Origin: HK1 sp965204915
GTDB lineage: Bacteria; Pseudomonadota; Gammaproteobacteria; HK1
DNA length: 64,000 nucleotides
Direction: 5' to 3'
Assembly (NCBI GenBank): GCA_965204915.1
Contig: OZ242023.1
Span: 3,224,001-3,288,000, forward strand
Below are positions 52,526-61,733 of this stretch, one piece after another (positions within the stretch are counted from its first letter, which is position 1; every line of letters starts with the position of its first letter). Made by a program: the position numbers and the translations under genes. The notes beneath the pieces were generated by a model. It made no database searches, was not told the origin of the DNA, and saw nothing but the letters and a program-made list of their open reading frames with translations.

Positions 52526-53395
52526 CTATCCCGTCTCTTCGGCGACGCGCAGGAACTCCCGGATCACGGCCAGGGTGCGGCGCCGCTGGAGGCATACCAC
52601 GCGCTCGGTGTAGCGCAGGTCCGTGCCGGTGAGCCGCACCGGCCACAGGCGCGGATCGGGCCGCAGCTCCGCCTCGGAGATGAGCCCGATGCCGAGCCCT
52701 GCCGCGACCGCCTCCTTGACCGTCTCTCGACTGGTGGTTTCGATGAAGTACTCGGGCTCGATGCCCGCCTCGTCGCAGGCTGCATCGAAACGCCGCCGCA
52801 TCGTGGAGCCCGCTTCGCGGGCGATGACCGGGCGCCCGTCCATCTCCTCGAACGGCACCGTCTGGCGGCGGCCACGGGCCCAGGGGTGGTCGAGGTTGAC
52901 GAATGCGATGATGTCGAACCCGCCCAGATCGACCACGTGCAGCGCGCCGTCCTCGACGAGGCTCCCCTGGATCGAGACGTCGCAATGCTCCGCGACGAGG
53001 CGTGCCTGCACCTGCGCAGTGCTCGCGATCTCCATCGACACCCGCACCCCCGGAAACCGGCGCCGGAACTCCGCCACCAGCGGCACCGCGATGTAGGGCC
53101 CGTCGGCGGCGATGCGCAACATGCCCCGGGTCAGCCGTTCGTGGGCGCGAAGCAGCTCCACCGCGCGGTCCTCGAGCGCGAACAGCTCCCGGGAAATCGC
53201 GGCAAGCGAGTGTCCGATCTCGGTCGGCTCGACCCCCCGGCCTCGCCGGCGCAGGAGGGCGACGTCGTAGGTGTGTTCCAGGGCCTTGATGTGGCTCGTC
53301 ACCGCCGGCTGGGTGACGTAGAGCCGGCGGGCCGCCTCGGTGATGCTGCCGGAGCGGGCAACCGCGTCGAAGGCGCGAAGCTGGACGAGGTTCAT
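52526..53395 (-). CDS. LysR-family transcriptional regulator
   Basis: The 289-residue product has the LysR winged helix-turn-helix at residues 1-60 (LRAFDAVARSGSITEAARRL and YVTQPAVTSHIKALE). The periplasmic-binding-like effector domain follows, with MLRIAADGPYIAVPLVAEFR and VKEAVAAGLGIGLISEAEL. LysR proteins bind DNA as tetramers and respond to a small-molecule effector. The likely target is the AT-rich divergent region next to its start. It may also act on the ABC transporter operon to its left; no direct evidence exists. Confidence 0.93.
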   Translation of the reverse strand: MNLVQLRAFDAVARSGSITEAARRLYVTQPAVTSHIKALEHTYDVALLRRRGRGVEPTEIGHSLAAISRELFALEDRAVELLRAHERLTRGMLRIAADGPYIAVPLVAEFRRRFPGVRVSMEIASTAQVQARLVAEHCDVSIQGSLVEDGALHVVDLGGFDIIAFVNLDHPWARGRRQTVPFEEMDGRPVIAREAGSTMRRRFDAACDEAGIEPEYFIETTSRETVKEAVAAGLGIGLISEAELRPDPRLWPVRLTGTDLRYTERVVCLQRRRTLAVIREFLRVAEETG

Positions 53396-53543
53396 GGCAC
53401 GGCATCCGCGGAGCCGATAATGATTAAATAATACTAATGAATATGATATGAAATTGTAAATTAATTTATGTTTTCGGGGCTGGACAATAACACTCCGAGA
53501 CAGCCCCGGATTTCCCGGCGCCTTGAATCAGGAGATCGACGCC
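53396..53543. promoter_or_regulatory. AT-rich divergent region between LysR gene and small ORF
   Basis: About 70 bases (53405-53475) are strongly AT-rich in an otherwise GC-rich window, with tandem AAT-type words and palindromic stretches such as AAATTAATTT. This fits divergent promoters with a LysR operator. A good ribosome binding site, AGGAG at 53530-53534, follows for the small plus-strand gene. Confidence 0.55.
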
Positions 53544-53630
53544 ATGTTCGTAGAAGCAGCTACCCGGGTCGGGTTCGCCTATGCCGTGTCGCTTGCCGCG
53601 TTCGTCGTGCTGATGCACGTCGTGGCCTGA
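53544..53630 (+). CDS. 28-residue single-helix membrane peptide
   Basis: The frame MFVEAATRVGFAYAVSLAAF then VVLMHVVA encodes one hydrophobic helix. It is preceded by AGGAG nine bases upstream, an AT-rich promoter-like region and, 16 bases after its stop, a perfect 10-bp hairpin. That complete set of signals argues that it is expressed. The function is unknown; small one-helix proteins often bind a membrane complex. Confidence 0.5.
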   Translation: MFVEAATRVGFAYAVSLAAFVVLMHVVA

Positions 53631-53645
53631 CGTTGCCGGCGGCTC

Positions 53646-53675
53646 GCCGGCTCCCTGCATGGCCGGGGAGCCGGC
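53646..53675 (+). terminator. Hairpin after the 28-residue ORF
   Basis: GCCGGCTCCC at 53646-53655 pairs perfectly with GGGAGCCGGC at 53666-53675. No T-run follows, but the stem is strong and lies between the small ORF and the converging methyltransferase gene, so it may terminate in both directions. Confidence 0.5.
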
Positions 53676-53760
53676 ACGGATGGATTGATCCGCGCGGACC
53701 CCGGGAATCGGCTCCCCGCGCAACCCCCAACCCGCCTTCCTCTCCAACCGGCGGAGCCGA

Positions 53761-54666
53761 TCAGCCGCGGAGACGCTCGACCATCGCGCGAATGTGTTCC
53801 GGCCCGAGCCCGCAACACCCGCCGACCACCCTCACCCCTTCCTCCACCCACCGCGCCGCCGTCGCGGCGAACGCATCGGGCGTCGCCACGTCATGGAACT
53901 GCCAGTGTGGCGGCTTGAAGTGCCCGCTGTTCGGCCATGCTCCGAGCGGCGCCTCGCATACGCGCCGCGCACATTCGAGCCCGGGGTCGGTGTCCTCGAT
54001 CTCCGAATGCATGATGCCGACGAGCGCCTCCCCCCGGCCGGTCACCGCGCGCAAGATCTCCTCGAACGGCATCGGCTCGGCCACCGCCCCTTGGGACAAG
54101 AGCGCGCCGGCGTCGCCGACGGCGCAACTGAACCCGGCCCACACCGGCAGCCCCACCGAAAGGGCCGCCTCCAGTGCAGCGGTGCTCCATTCGACGTCAC
54201 GGAGCATCTCCAGCGCCAGGAGATCGGCGCCGGCCTCGGCGAGCCACGACGCCTGCACGCGAAGCCGCTCCCCGTGCTCGGCCGGCGCGAGACGATTCGC
54301 CGAGTGGAATCCGGGCGCCATCAGGGAGAGCGAGCCCGCGACCCAGGCAGGCCCGTCCGCCGCCGCGTCGCGCGCTTCCAGCGCAAGCTCCACCGAGCGG
54401 AGGTTGATCTCCCGCGCGCGCTCGCCGAATCCCGCCGCCGCGAGATGATGGGGCGCGGCGGCGTAGGTGTTGGCGATGATCACCTCGGCCCCGGCGCGCA
54501 GGTACTCGGCGTGCAGATCGCGGAGGTGATCGGGGTGGGAGAGGGCGGCCAGGCCGCTCCAGGCCTCGTTGTCCATCGGCACCCCCCGGCGCTCCAGCTC
54601 GGTGCTGGTCGCGCCGTCGAGAATGATCGGGCGTGGGTCGGCGAATCGGTGGGAGATGTCCGGCAT
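53761..54666 (-). CDS. Homocysteine S-methyltransferase family protein
   Basis: A 301-residue zinc methyltransferase of the MmuM/BHMT family. The N-terminal motif ILDGATSTELERRGV and the zinc cysteines are visible: one in AGFSCAVGDAG and the pair in VVGGCCGLGPEHIRAM. It should transfer a methyl group from S-methylmethionine, betaine or another donor to a thiol such as homocysteine. The ATG at 54664-54666 gives the normal length. It is alone in its direction here. Confidence 0.88.
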   Translation of the reverse strand: MPDISHRFADPRPIILDGATSTELERRGVPMDNEAWSGLAALSHPDHLRDLHAEYLRAGAEVIIANTYAAAPHHLAAAGFGERAREINLRSVELALEARDAAADGPAWVAGSLSLMAPGFHSANRLAPAEHGERLRVQASWLAEAGADLLALEMLRDVEWSTAALEAALSVGLPVWAGFSCAVGDAGALLSQGAVAEPMPFEEILRAVTGRGEALVGIMHSEIEDTDPGLECARRVCEAPLGAWPNSGHFKPPHWQFHDVATPDAFAATAARWVEEGVRVVGGCCGLGPEHIRAMVERLRG

Positions 54667-54668
54667 GA

Positions 54669-54934
54669 GGGTATTCTCGCGGTGGTGGTGCGGCAGGCGC
54701 CCAGTCTCATGCGCAAGGCGTCGGCGGGGCGCTCGCACGGCACGATCCCGAGGTCGTCTTCTCGATCGGGCACCCCGGATCCCCGGCCTCCGTACATGCG
54801 TCGATCCCCGCGTACCCCTCGGTGCGCTGGATCCGCGTGGGTGGCTCGGGGCTCGATCATATCGTCCCTCGGGGCGCCGGGCGAACCACCGTGACCAATG
54901 GCGCCGGCGTACTCGCCCCGTATCTCGCCGAATG
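54669..54934 (+). pseudogene. N-terminal remnant of a D-2-hydroxyacid dehydrogenase
   Basis: One plus-strand frame reads HDPEVVFSIGHPGSPASVHA, then IPAYPSVRWIRVGGSGLDHI and TTVTNGAGVLAPYLAE before a stop. This is the substrate-binding N-terminal part of a D-2-hydroxyacid dehydrogenase; compare LRWIQWCGAGVDAALFPALV of the complete enzyme at 44143-45117. No start codon fits and the NAD domain is absent. It is a decayed fragment, not a copy of the other gene, because residues differ widely. Confidence 0.7.
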
Positions 54935-55125
54935 ACCACCGACACCACCGACCGCGGACGCGCCCCCGGCCCGAGCGCCGCCAGTGACGAGCGCATTGCC
55001 TACCCGTTCGACTGGACGGAGGGCGACAGGCCGAGGACCCGGGCGCGCGTGCGCCGCGCATCGGACTCCGTCTGGAGCGCGTGGCGCAGCTACGGGACGG
55101 TGACAGCGGCTTTGTAGTGGCGGCT

Positions 55126-56175
55126 TCAGGCTTTCTCGATTACAACCATACCCGGGAAAATCGAGGTGCTTCGGAATTTCGATTTTCTCTCCGGAGCGCC
55201 GTGTAAATGCTTGCGAGTGGCGTCTTTGGCGCCCTGTTCGTCGATGAGTTGCTTGATGAATCCCACCATCCCGTGAGTATGGGATGCCAACGAAGAGGGT
55301 GTACGGGTGTGCTCCTCAAGGTCCATGCTCTTGCCGTCAGACCAATCGTCCCAATACCCCGTCCCCCAATCTTCGATGAAGTACAGCCCTCCCGGCTTCA
55401 GATGATGGTCGAACAGGTGCCAGAACGATACTTTCGATTCGACCCCGAAATGGCACGCATCGTCTATGACGACGTCAAAGCCGTTCTTTGCCGTCTCCTC
55501 CGCAACGCGGGACAGGAACCGGCAATCCGTTTGATTCCCCTCGAAGCAGCGTACTCCGTCCTCACCCGGGAATTGCCTGGCCGTCTCTTCTGGAATTTGA
55601 ACATCGACACCGGCAATCTTCGCCAAAGGCAGGTAGTCCCTCCAGAATGCAAGGGATCCGCCTCGATGTATTCCAATCTCCATGAGATATATCCGCTTCC
55701 ATCTCAGAGGCTCCAGAAAGCGGCGGTAGATTTCATAATATCCAGCTACCTTGTCGCTGTCGTAGTCTCCCAACGTAGCGGCATCGAACGAGTCTTTCCT
55801 TCTCCATCCCGCGAAGACGCGCCGGACGGAACGGAAGGTGGTGTCTTCGTAGGCCTGCCCGGTCGGGGGCGTGGTGGACGTCCACCAGCTCATGTAACCG
55901 GAGGGCAACCCCGTCCCCGCGCTGTTCCGGGCTCGCGCGCGGAGGGTGTACTGTGAGCCGGGCGCGAGCGAGGAATGGGTGAAGACGCGCTCCGTGATGA
56001 GCAACCATTCATCACTGCCGCTCCAGTTGATCTCGTAGCCCGTTGCCCCCGCGACCTCGCCAATGGTGACAGTGAGCGAGGATGATGTTGTGGTCGCGCG
56101 GAGAGTCGGAGCCTCCGTAATTGCGAGCGCCACCTTCGTCATCGGCCGTACCCCATGCTCATGCGCACTCCCCAA
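55126..56175 (-). CDS. Fibronectin type III domain fused to a class I methyltransferase
   Basis: A 349-residue protein. Residues about 20-105 form a fibronectin III domain (LRATTTSSSLTVTIGEVAGA, then GYEINWSG and YTLRARARNSAGTG). Residues about 130-345 match the CmcI/rhamnosyl O-methyltransferase type SAM enzyme: IYLMEIGIHRGGSLAFWRDY, then FDVVIDDACHFGVESKVSFW and LKPGGLYFIEDWGTGYWDDW. The fusion is unusual; a surface or exopolysaccharide-modifying role is possible. No signal peptide is seen. The TTG at 56173-56175 was preferred because AGGAGG lies nine bases upstream (56185-56190); the ATG at 56142 lacks one. Confidence 0.8.
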   Translation of the reverse strand: MGSAHEHGVRPMTKVALAITEAPTLRATTTSSSLTVTIGEVAGATGYEINWSGSDEWLLITERVFTHSSLAPGSQYTLRARARNSAGTGLPSGYMSWWTSTTPPTGQAYEDTTFRSVRRVFAGWRRKDSFDAATLGDYDSDKVAGYYEIYRRFLEPLRWKRIYLMEIGIHRGGSLAFWRDYLPLAKIAGVDVQIPEETARQFPGEDGVRCFEGNQTDCRFLSRVAEETAKNGFDVVIDDACHFGVESKVSFWHLFDHHLKPGGLYFIEDWGTGYWDDWSDGKSMDLEEHTRTPSSLASHTHGMVGFIKQLIDEQGAKDATRKHLHGAPERKSKFRSTSIFPGMVVIEKA

Positions 56176-56196
56176 TCTTTATCGCCTCCTGAACGG

Positions 56197-56415
56197 TTAC
56201 TCGACCGGCAGGACCTCCCGTCCCTCCCCGTCGCGCATCTTCACCTTGACGCTCCGGTACGCCGGCAATTCACGCCGGTACGTCCCGCCCTTCGTCCCCG
56301 CATCGTTCCGCCCCGTCACCGTGAAGGTGATGCTCGCGGCCCCCGGATTGGCGATGCGTAGCCAATGGTCGGCAGTATCTTCGTCGCCTGCCAGTGCCTT
56401 CGGCATCGCCGGCAC
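56197..56415 (-). CDS. 72-residue strand-rich fragment or small protein
   Basis: The frame contains TADHWLRIANPGAASITFTV and KGGTYRRELPAYRSVKVKMR, which looks like one beta-sandwich repeat of a large surface protein. No signal peptide exists. Its stop lies just before the ribosome binding site of the fibronectin-methyltransferase gene, so they may be co-transcribed. It may be a leftover of a longer upstream gene. Confidence 0.4.
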   Translation of the reverse strand: MPAMPKALAGDEDTADHWLRIANPGAASITFTVTGRNDAGTKGGTYRRELPAYRSVKVKMRDGEGREVLPVE

Positions 56416-56483
56416 GATGGCGATATGGTCACAACGCGGCTCCGCCGGGCACGCTTCCGGCTCCCGGGCTCATGAACGGCCGT

Positions 56484-57221
56484 TCAACCGCGTTTCCCGC
56501 CGATGAGCGCCTCCAGCTCCGCAACCCGCGCTTCCGCCGCTTGTCGCAAGGCGACCTCCCGTTGACGGGCGGCGGCCTCCCGTTCGGCCCGTGCGTGGTC
56601 CTCGTCGTGGCCGAGGAGATCCAGGCCCGTCTCCGGGTCACGGAAACGCATCTTCCCGCCCTTCGCCCACAGGTCCAGGCCCAGCGTCTCGCTGGACAGG
56701 AACAGCGCCCCGTCCAACGACTCCACCAGCGGCTGGCGCTCATACTCCCCATCCACCAGCCGATACCCCTGCAACGCCGGCTTCAGGTGCTCCCCCATCG
56801 GGTCGTACAGCCAGTACTCACCCACCCCCAACCCCGCATACACCCTCCGCTTCGGCCCCACGTCCTCCCGCCACGTGCCCGGCGACGCCACCTCCAGCAC
56901 GAAGTCCGGCCCCTTGCCCTCCTCCCACACCTTGTAGCTCATCCGCATCCGATCCGGCACCCCGAGCACCACGAACACGTCCGGCGCCACCGACGCCCGC
57001 GGGTTCCCCTCCTCGTAGTAGATGAGCAGGTCCCCGGAGACGTACACGTCCCGGCGCCCGGCGTAGCGCACCCGCAACGCGCCGATCCCGTACAGGATGG
57101 CGGCGAGCTGGGCGTCATTCTCGGCCAAGGGCCTGCCGTCTGAGCTCGGGTACTCGACCCCGGCGCGCGAGAGGGCGGAAGGAACGGCGGGGGGGAAGGC
57201 GGACGGGGCGGGTCGGCGCAT
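56484..57221 (-). CDS. Uma2 family endonuclease-fold protein
   Basis: A 245-residue Uma2 (DUF820) protein. The PD-(D/E)XK-type core is visible: SVAPDVFVVLGVPDRMRMSY, then PDFVLEVASPGTWREDVGPK and the conserved YAGLGVGEYWLYDP. The C-terminal 50 residues form a charged coiled coil (ARAEREAAARQREVALRQAA). Uma2 proteins are widespread in expanded families; the fold is a nuclease fold but the cellular role is not established. Confidence 0.9.
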   Translation of the reverse strand: MRRPAPSAFPPAVPSALSRAGVEYPSSDGRPLAENDAQLAAILYGIGALRVRYAGRRDVYVSGDLLIYYEEGNPRASVAPDVFVVLGVPDRMRMSYKVWEEGKGPDFVLEVASPGTWREDVGPKRRVYAGLGVGEYWLYDPMGEHLKPALQGYRLVDGEYERQPLVESLDGALFLSSETLGLDLWAKGGKMRFRDPETGLDLLGHDEDHARAEREAAARQREVALRQAAEARVAELEALIGGKRG

Positions 57222-57823
57222 GGGCGGTCCCCTCGTGACGGTGGGGCGGCGTTCCCCGGATGCGGCCCTCGCGGGGGCGGGGCGGTATCCTCGGAGCGCG
57301 GACGACGGGCAACGGTACCATGCTCATGGGGACGCCCCAAACCGGATTGCAGGGGCGCACGATGGACGAGGACCAACGTTCGCCGAATGGGCGCTCGCCC
57401 CGTCGTTCGTAGTATTTCGGCGCGATGTGCAGGGGCGATGTGGACGCGGGCACCGGGCCGTCCGTGACGGTGAACGCACTGGCGGACACGGGGGCGGTTC
57501 AGCGGTTCACATGCGCATTCCGCAGCGTATCGGGAGCCGGCTACGGATCGAGTAGAGGGACGCCAAGGAGACCGCCTTGGCGGAGGGGCGCCGGAAGCTC
57601 GTTCCATGCGCCGGCCCGAGCGAGCTGCGCTGCCGGGATCGAGTCGGCCTTGCAGGCGCGCTGGTCATGGGAGACGAACCCTTTTGTCGGGAGTCATCCC
57701 GACGGAAGGCAAGGCGGATCGGAAGATATAATCCCCCGAACCCCGACCGGCCGTGACTCATGCCGATCCTGCACTGGCTGACCCGAGCGCAAGATGCCCG
57801 CGCCGCTATGCATCGAGTATGAA
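57222..57823. other. About 600 bp without a supported gene
   Basis: Short frames exist on both strands, but none shows similarity, a ribosome binding site and sensible composition together. It contains the upstream region of the Uma2 gene. Nothing further was recognised. Confidence 0.5.
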
Positions 57824-57980
57824 AAACACCTTGAATCAGGCGATGGATTCCCGCTTTCGCGGGGATGACGTCATTTCAGCGAGACACGTTACTTCTACAC
57901 TGGCCGTGGCCGTCCGGCCGTCATTCCCGCGAAAGCGGGTGGCGGGAATCCATATCGGTCAGCGAATCCCGAAACTCGAG
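57824..57980. repeat. Palindromic MITE-like element, copy 5 (left end lost)
   Basis: Similarity to the other copies starts inside the element (accttgaatcagg) and runs to the right terminus GAATCCCGAAACTCGAG. The outer 17-bp left repeat is missing and no flanking duplication remains, so this is an older or damaged copy. It lies upstream of mfd. Confidence 0.85.
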
Positions 57981-58094
57981 TTCAGCAAATGCCATCGCGA
58001 CCGCTACGGCGTCCCGCCCCGCGAGGAGCGGCGGCTCGGCCGGCCTCCGGCCCGGCGTCGTGACCGAGGGACGCACCATCGATTCCGGTGAACC

Positions 58095-61000
58095 ATGACC
58101 AGACCTTGCCGCGAACGTCCCGCTGAAGCCCGTACCGCCACGCCATCCGTCTCCCCGCTCGCTCCCCGCTTGCCCCGTCCGGGCTCGCGGGACCGGTGGA
58201 CGTCGCTTCACGGCAGCGCCCGCGGCCTCGCCGTCGCGAGCCTCGCGCGGCAGGCGCGCGCGCCGGTGGTGGTCGTCACCGCGGACAGCCGGACCGCACA
58301 CCGCCTCGAAGCCGAGCTCGAGTTCTACCTGGACGGCGCAACCGGGCTCCTGCGGTTCCCGGACCGGGAGACCCTGCCCTACGACCTGTTCTCCCCCCAC
58401 CAGGACATCGTCTCGGAGCGGCTGGACACCGTCGCCAGGCTGCCGTCCCTCGCGTCCGGGGTGCTGGTGACCGCGGTCACCACCGCGATGGGGCGGATCG
58501 CGCCCCCCGGCTTCGTCGATGGCCATCGGTTCCGGATCCAGCGCGGCGACCGCCTCGACGTCGATACGTTCCGCCGGCGCCTGGACCGGGCCGGGTACGC
58601 CTGCGTGAGCCAGGTGATGGAGCATGGCGAGTACGCGGTGCGCGGCTCGCTGCTCGATCTCTTCCCGATGGGCGCCGGCGCACCGCTTCGCATCGATCTG
58701 TTCGACGACGAGATCGAGAGCCTCCGCGCCTTCGACCCCGAGAACCAGCGCTCCACGAGCCGTGTCGAGCGCATCGACCTGCTCCCGGCCCGCGAGTTCC
58801 CGACCTCCCCGGATGCGGTGGCGGGGTTCAGGCGCGCATGGCGGCGACGTTTCGAGGGAGACGCCTCGCGATGCCCGATGTATCGCGAGGTCAGCCAGGG
58901 GGGGTGGCCGGCGGGCATCGAGTACTACCTGCCCCTGTTCTTCGAGGAGACCGCAACCCTGATGGACTATCTCCCGTCCGGCGCCGTCGTCGTCCTCACC
59001 GAAGACGTCCACGATGCGGCGAAGGCGTTCTGGGCGGACACCCGGGATCGGTACGAGAACCGGCGCCACGACCGCGAACGCCCGGTGCTCCCTCCGGGCG
59101 AGCTCTTCGTCCCGGTCGAGGAGCTATTCTCGGCGCTGGCGCCGCATCCCCAGGCACGCCTGCACCGCAGCGACGGACACGGGGGCGGCGCCACCGTCAC
59201 GTTCGCCACGCAAACGCCGCCGGCCTTGCCGATCGACGGGCGGGCGTCCCGGCCAATCGGCTTTCTGCAGGACTTCCTCACCGCGCACGACGGCCAATGC
59301 CTCCTCGTGGCCGAGACGCCGGGGCGGCGGGAGATCCTGCTGGAGACCCTGGGCGCGCACGGACTGAAGCCGGAGCTCGTCGGGTCCTGGAGCGCGTTCG
59401 TCGAGGGCGGCGCCAGGCTCGCCATGACCGTCGCCGAGCTCGAAGACGGCGCCTGCATCGATACCCCGCCGGTCGCGGTGGTCACGGAATCCCAGCTCTT
59501 CGGGGCGCGCGCCGCCCAACGCCGGCGGCGGCGCGGGGGCGGACGCGACCCGGAAGGGCTGGTGCGCGACCTGAACGAGCTCCGGACCGGTGCGCCGGTG
59601 GTGCACGAAGCGCATGGCGTCGGGCGCTACGCGGGCCTGGAAGTCCTGACCATCGGCGGCGTGAACGGGGAGTTTCTCCGGATCGACTACGCGGACGGCG
59701 ACAAGCTGTACGTGCCGGTGGGCTCGCTGCAACTCGTTTCCCGCTACACCGGGGTCGACCCGGAGGCCGCGCCACTGCACAAGCTCGGCAGCCGCCAATG
59801 GCAACGCGCCCGGCGGCGTGCGGCCGAGCGGGTGGCCGACGTGGCGGCGGAGCTGCTGGAGGTGCAGGCGCGGCGGGCGAGCCGGCCCGGGGTCGCGTTC
59901 GAGGTCGAGCCCGAGTACCTCCGCGGCTTCGAGGCGGCCTTCCCGTTCGAGGAGACGCCGGACCAGGCCGGCGCGATCGAGCGGGTCGTCGCCGACATGC
60001 GCAAGGCGGCGCCGATGGACCGCCTGGTATGCGGCGACGTCGGCTTCGGCAAGACCGAGGTCGCGATGCGGGCCGCGTTCATCGCGGTGCAGTCCGGCAA
60101 GCAGGTCGCGGTGCTCGTCCCCACCACCCTGCTGGCGCAGCAGCACCACCAGACCTTCGGCGACCGGTTCGCGGACTGGCCGGTACGGATCGAGCAGCTC
60201 TCGCGCTTTCGCACCCGCGACGCCCAGGGCGAGGTCGTGCGCGGCCTCGCGAGCGGCGCGGTCGACGTCGTCATCGGCACCCACAAGCTGCTCGACGGCG
60301 GCGTCCGGTTCAAGCGCCTGGGGCTGGTGGTCATCGACGAGGAGCATCGTTTCGGGGTGCGCCAGAAGGAGCGGTTCAAGGCGCTGCGGGCCGAGGTCGA
60401 CGTCCTGACCCTGACCGCGACGCCGATCCCCCGCACCCTCGACATGGCGCTCTCCGGGCTGCGCGACCTCTCGCTGATCGCCACCCCGCCCGCGAAGCGG
60501 CTGTCGATCCAGACCTTCGTGCGCAGGTGGGATCCGGGCCTGCTCCGCGAGGCGCTGCAGCGCGAGATCCGCCGCGGGGGGCAGATCTTCTTCGTGCACA
60601 ACCGGGTCGAGGACATCGAGCGCATCGCCGGCGACGTGCGCAAGCTCGCCCCCGAGGCCGAGGCGAGGGTCGCGCACGGGCAGATGCGCGAGCGCGACCT
60701 GGAGCGCACGATGCTCGACTTCTACCACCGCCGGTTCCAGGTGCTCGTGTGCACCACCATCATCGAGACCGGGATCGACATTCCGAACGCCAACACCATC
60801 GTGGTCAACCGCGCCGACCGGTTCGGACTGGCCCAGTTGCACCAGCTACGGGGGCGGGTGGGCCGGTCGCACCATCGCGCCTACGCCTACCTCGTCGTGC
60901 CGGATCGGCGGGCGATGACCGCCGACGCCATCAAGCGGCTCGAAGCGATCGAATCGTTGGGGGATCTCGGGGTGGGCTTCAACCTCGCCACCCACGACCT

Positions 61001-61598
61001 GGAGATCCGCGGCGCCGGGGAGCTCCTCGGCGACGAGCAGAGCGGGCAGATCCAGGAGGTCGGCTATTCCCTCTACACCCGCCTGCTCGAACGCGCGGTG
61101 GCGGCGTTGCGCGCCGGCAGGGCCCCGGTGCTGGATCGCCCGCTCGACACCGGGGCCGAGATCGACGTGCGCGAGCCGGCCCTGATCCCCGAGGACTACC
61201 TGCCCGACGTGCATACCCGCCTCATCATGTACAAGCGGATCGCGGGTGCGCCGAGCGAGGAGGCGCTGGAGGAGATCATGGTGGAGACGATCGACCGGTT
61301 CGGACCCGTCCCCCCGCCCGCGCGACTGCTCTTCGACCTCGCCCGGCTCAAGCTCCGGGCCACGCCGCTCGGGGTGCGGAAGATCGAAGCGGGGGCCACC
61401 GGCGGTCGCATCGTGTTCCACCCCGAGCCGGACGTCGACCCGGGCAGCGTGATCCGACTCGTCCAGGGTGAGCCCGGCCGGTTCCGGCTCGACGGCGCCG
61501 ATCGACTGCGTTTCGCGGGTGACTTTCCGGACGCGGCGAGCCGGGTGGAGGCGGTGCGGCGGCTGCTCGACTCACTCGATCACCGGGCGGCTGCATGA
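58095..61598 (+). CDS. mfd: Transcription-repair coupling factor
   Basis: An 1167-residue Mfd, the usual length. The UvrB-homology part lies in residues 1-330 (PDRETLPYDLFSPHQDIVSE). The RNA polymerase-interacting domain is around residues 490-570 (DLNELRTGAPVVHEAHGVGR). The translocase follows, with Walker A CGDVGFGKTEVAMRAAF at about 645-661, VVIDEEHRFGVRQKERFK, LTATPIPRTLDMAL and RVGRSHHRAYAYLVVPDRR, and then the C-terminal TRCF domain. It releases RNA polymerase stalled at lesions and recruits UvrA. Its gene order with csiV downstream is that of gammaproteobacteria. Confidence 0.96.
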   Translation: MTRPCRERPAEARTATPSVSPLAPRLPRPGSRDRWTSLHGSARGLAVASLARQARAPVVVVTADSRTAHRLEAELEFYLDGATGLLRFPDRETLPYDLFSPHQDIVSERLDTVARLPSLASGVLVTAVTTAMGRIAPPGFVDGHRFRIQRGDRLDVDTFRRRLDRAGYACVSQVMEHGEYAVRGSLLDLFPMGAGAPLRIDLFDDEIESLRAFDPENQRSTSRVERIDLLPAREFPTSPDAVAGFRRAWRRRFEGDASRCPMYREVSQGGWPAGIEYYLPLFFEETATLMDYLPSGAVVVLTEDVHDAAKAFWADTRDRYENRRHDRERPVLPPGELFVPVEELFSALAPHPQARLHRSDGHGGGATVTFATQTPPALPIDGRASRPIGFLQDFLTAHDGQCLLVAETPGRREILLETLGAHGLKPELVGSWSAFVEGGARLAMTVAELEDGACIDTPPVAVVTESQLFGARAAQRRRRRGGGRDPEGLVRDLNELRTGAPVVHEAHGVGRYAGLEVLTIGGVNGEFLRIDYADGDKLYVPVGSLQLVSRYTGVDPEAAPLHKLGSRQWQRARRRAAERVADVAAELLEVQARRASRPGVAFEVEPEYLRGFEAAFPFEETPDQAGAIERVVADMRKAAPMDRLVCGDVGFGKTEVAMRAAFIAVQSGKQVAVLVPTTLLAQQHHQTFGDRFADWPVRIEQLSRFRTRDAQGEVVRGLASGAVDVVIGTHKLLDGGVRFKRLGLVVIDEEHRFGVRQKERFKALRAEVDVLTLTATPIPRTLDMALSGLRDLSLIATPPAKRLSIQTFVRRWDPGLLREALQREIRRGGQIFFVHNRVEDIERIAGDVRKLAPEAEARVAHGQMRERDLERTMLDFYHRRFQVLVCTTIIETGIDIPNANTIVVNRADRFGLAQLHQLRGRVGRSHHRAYAYLVVPDRRAMTADAIKRLEAIESLGDLGVGFNLATHDLEIRGAGELLGDEQSGQIQEVGYSLYTRLLERAVAALRAGRAPVLDRPLDTGAEIDVREPALIPEDYLPDVHTRLIMYKRIAGAPSEEALEEIMVETIDRFGPVPPPARLLFDLARLKLRATPLGVRKIEAGATGGRIVFHPEPDVDPGSVIRLVQGEPGRFRLDGADRLRFAGDFPDAASRVEAVRRLLDSLDHRAAA

Positions 61599-61733
61599 GC
61601 GCCTCCACGGTCTCCGGCCCGGAATCTTCGACAAGGTGGCGAAGATGATTCGCCGACCGCGCCCGGTTCCGGCTGCGCCGGGTGATGGTGTAATACACTC
61701 TCTCGCCACCCTGGACACCGGACACCCGACGCG

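Noticed and set aside
54932..55117. 61-codon plus-strand ORF after the dehydrogenase relic
   Set aside because: It has no ribosome binding site and no similarity. It only overlaps the relic's stop codon and looks like chance sequence.
57507..57761. 84-codon minus-strand ORF in the gap before mfd
   Set aside because: Composition is Ser/Arg-rich like a shadow frame, with no start signals and no family resemblance.
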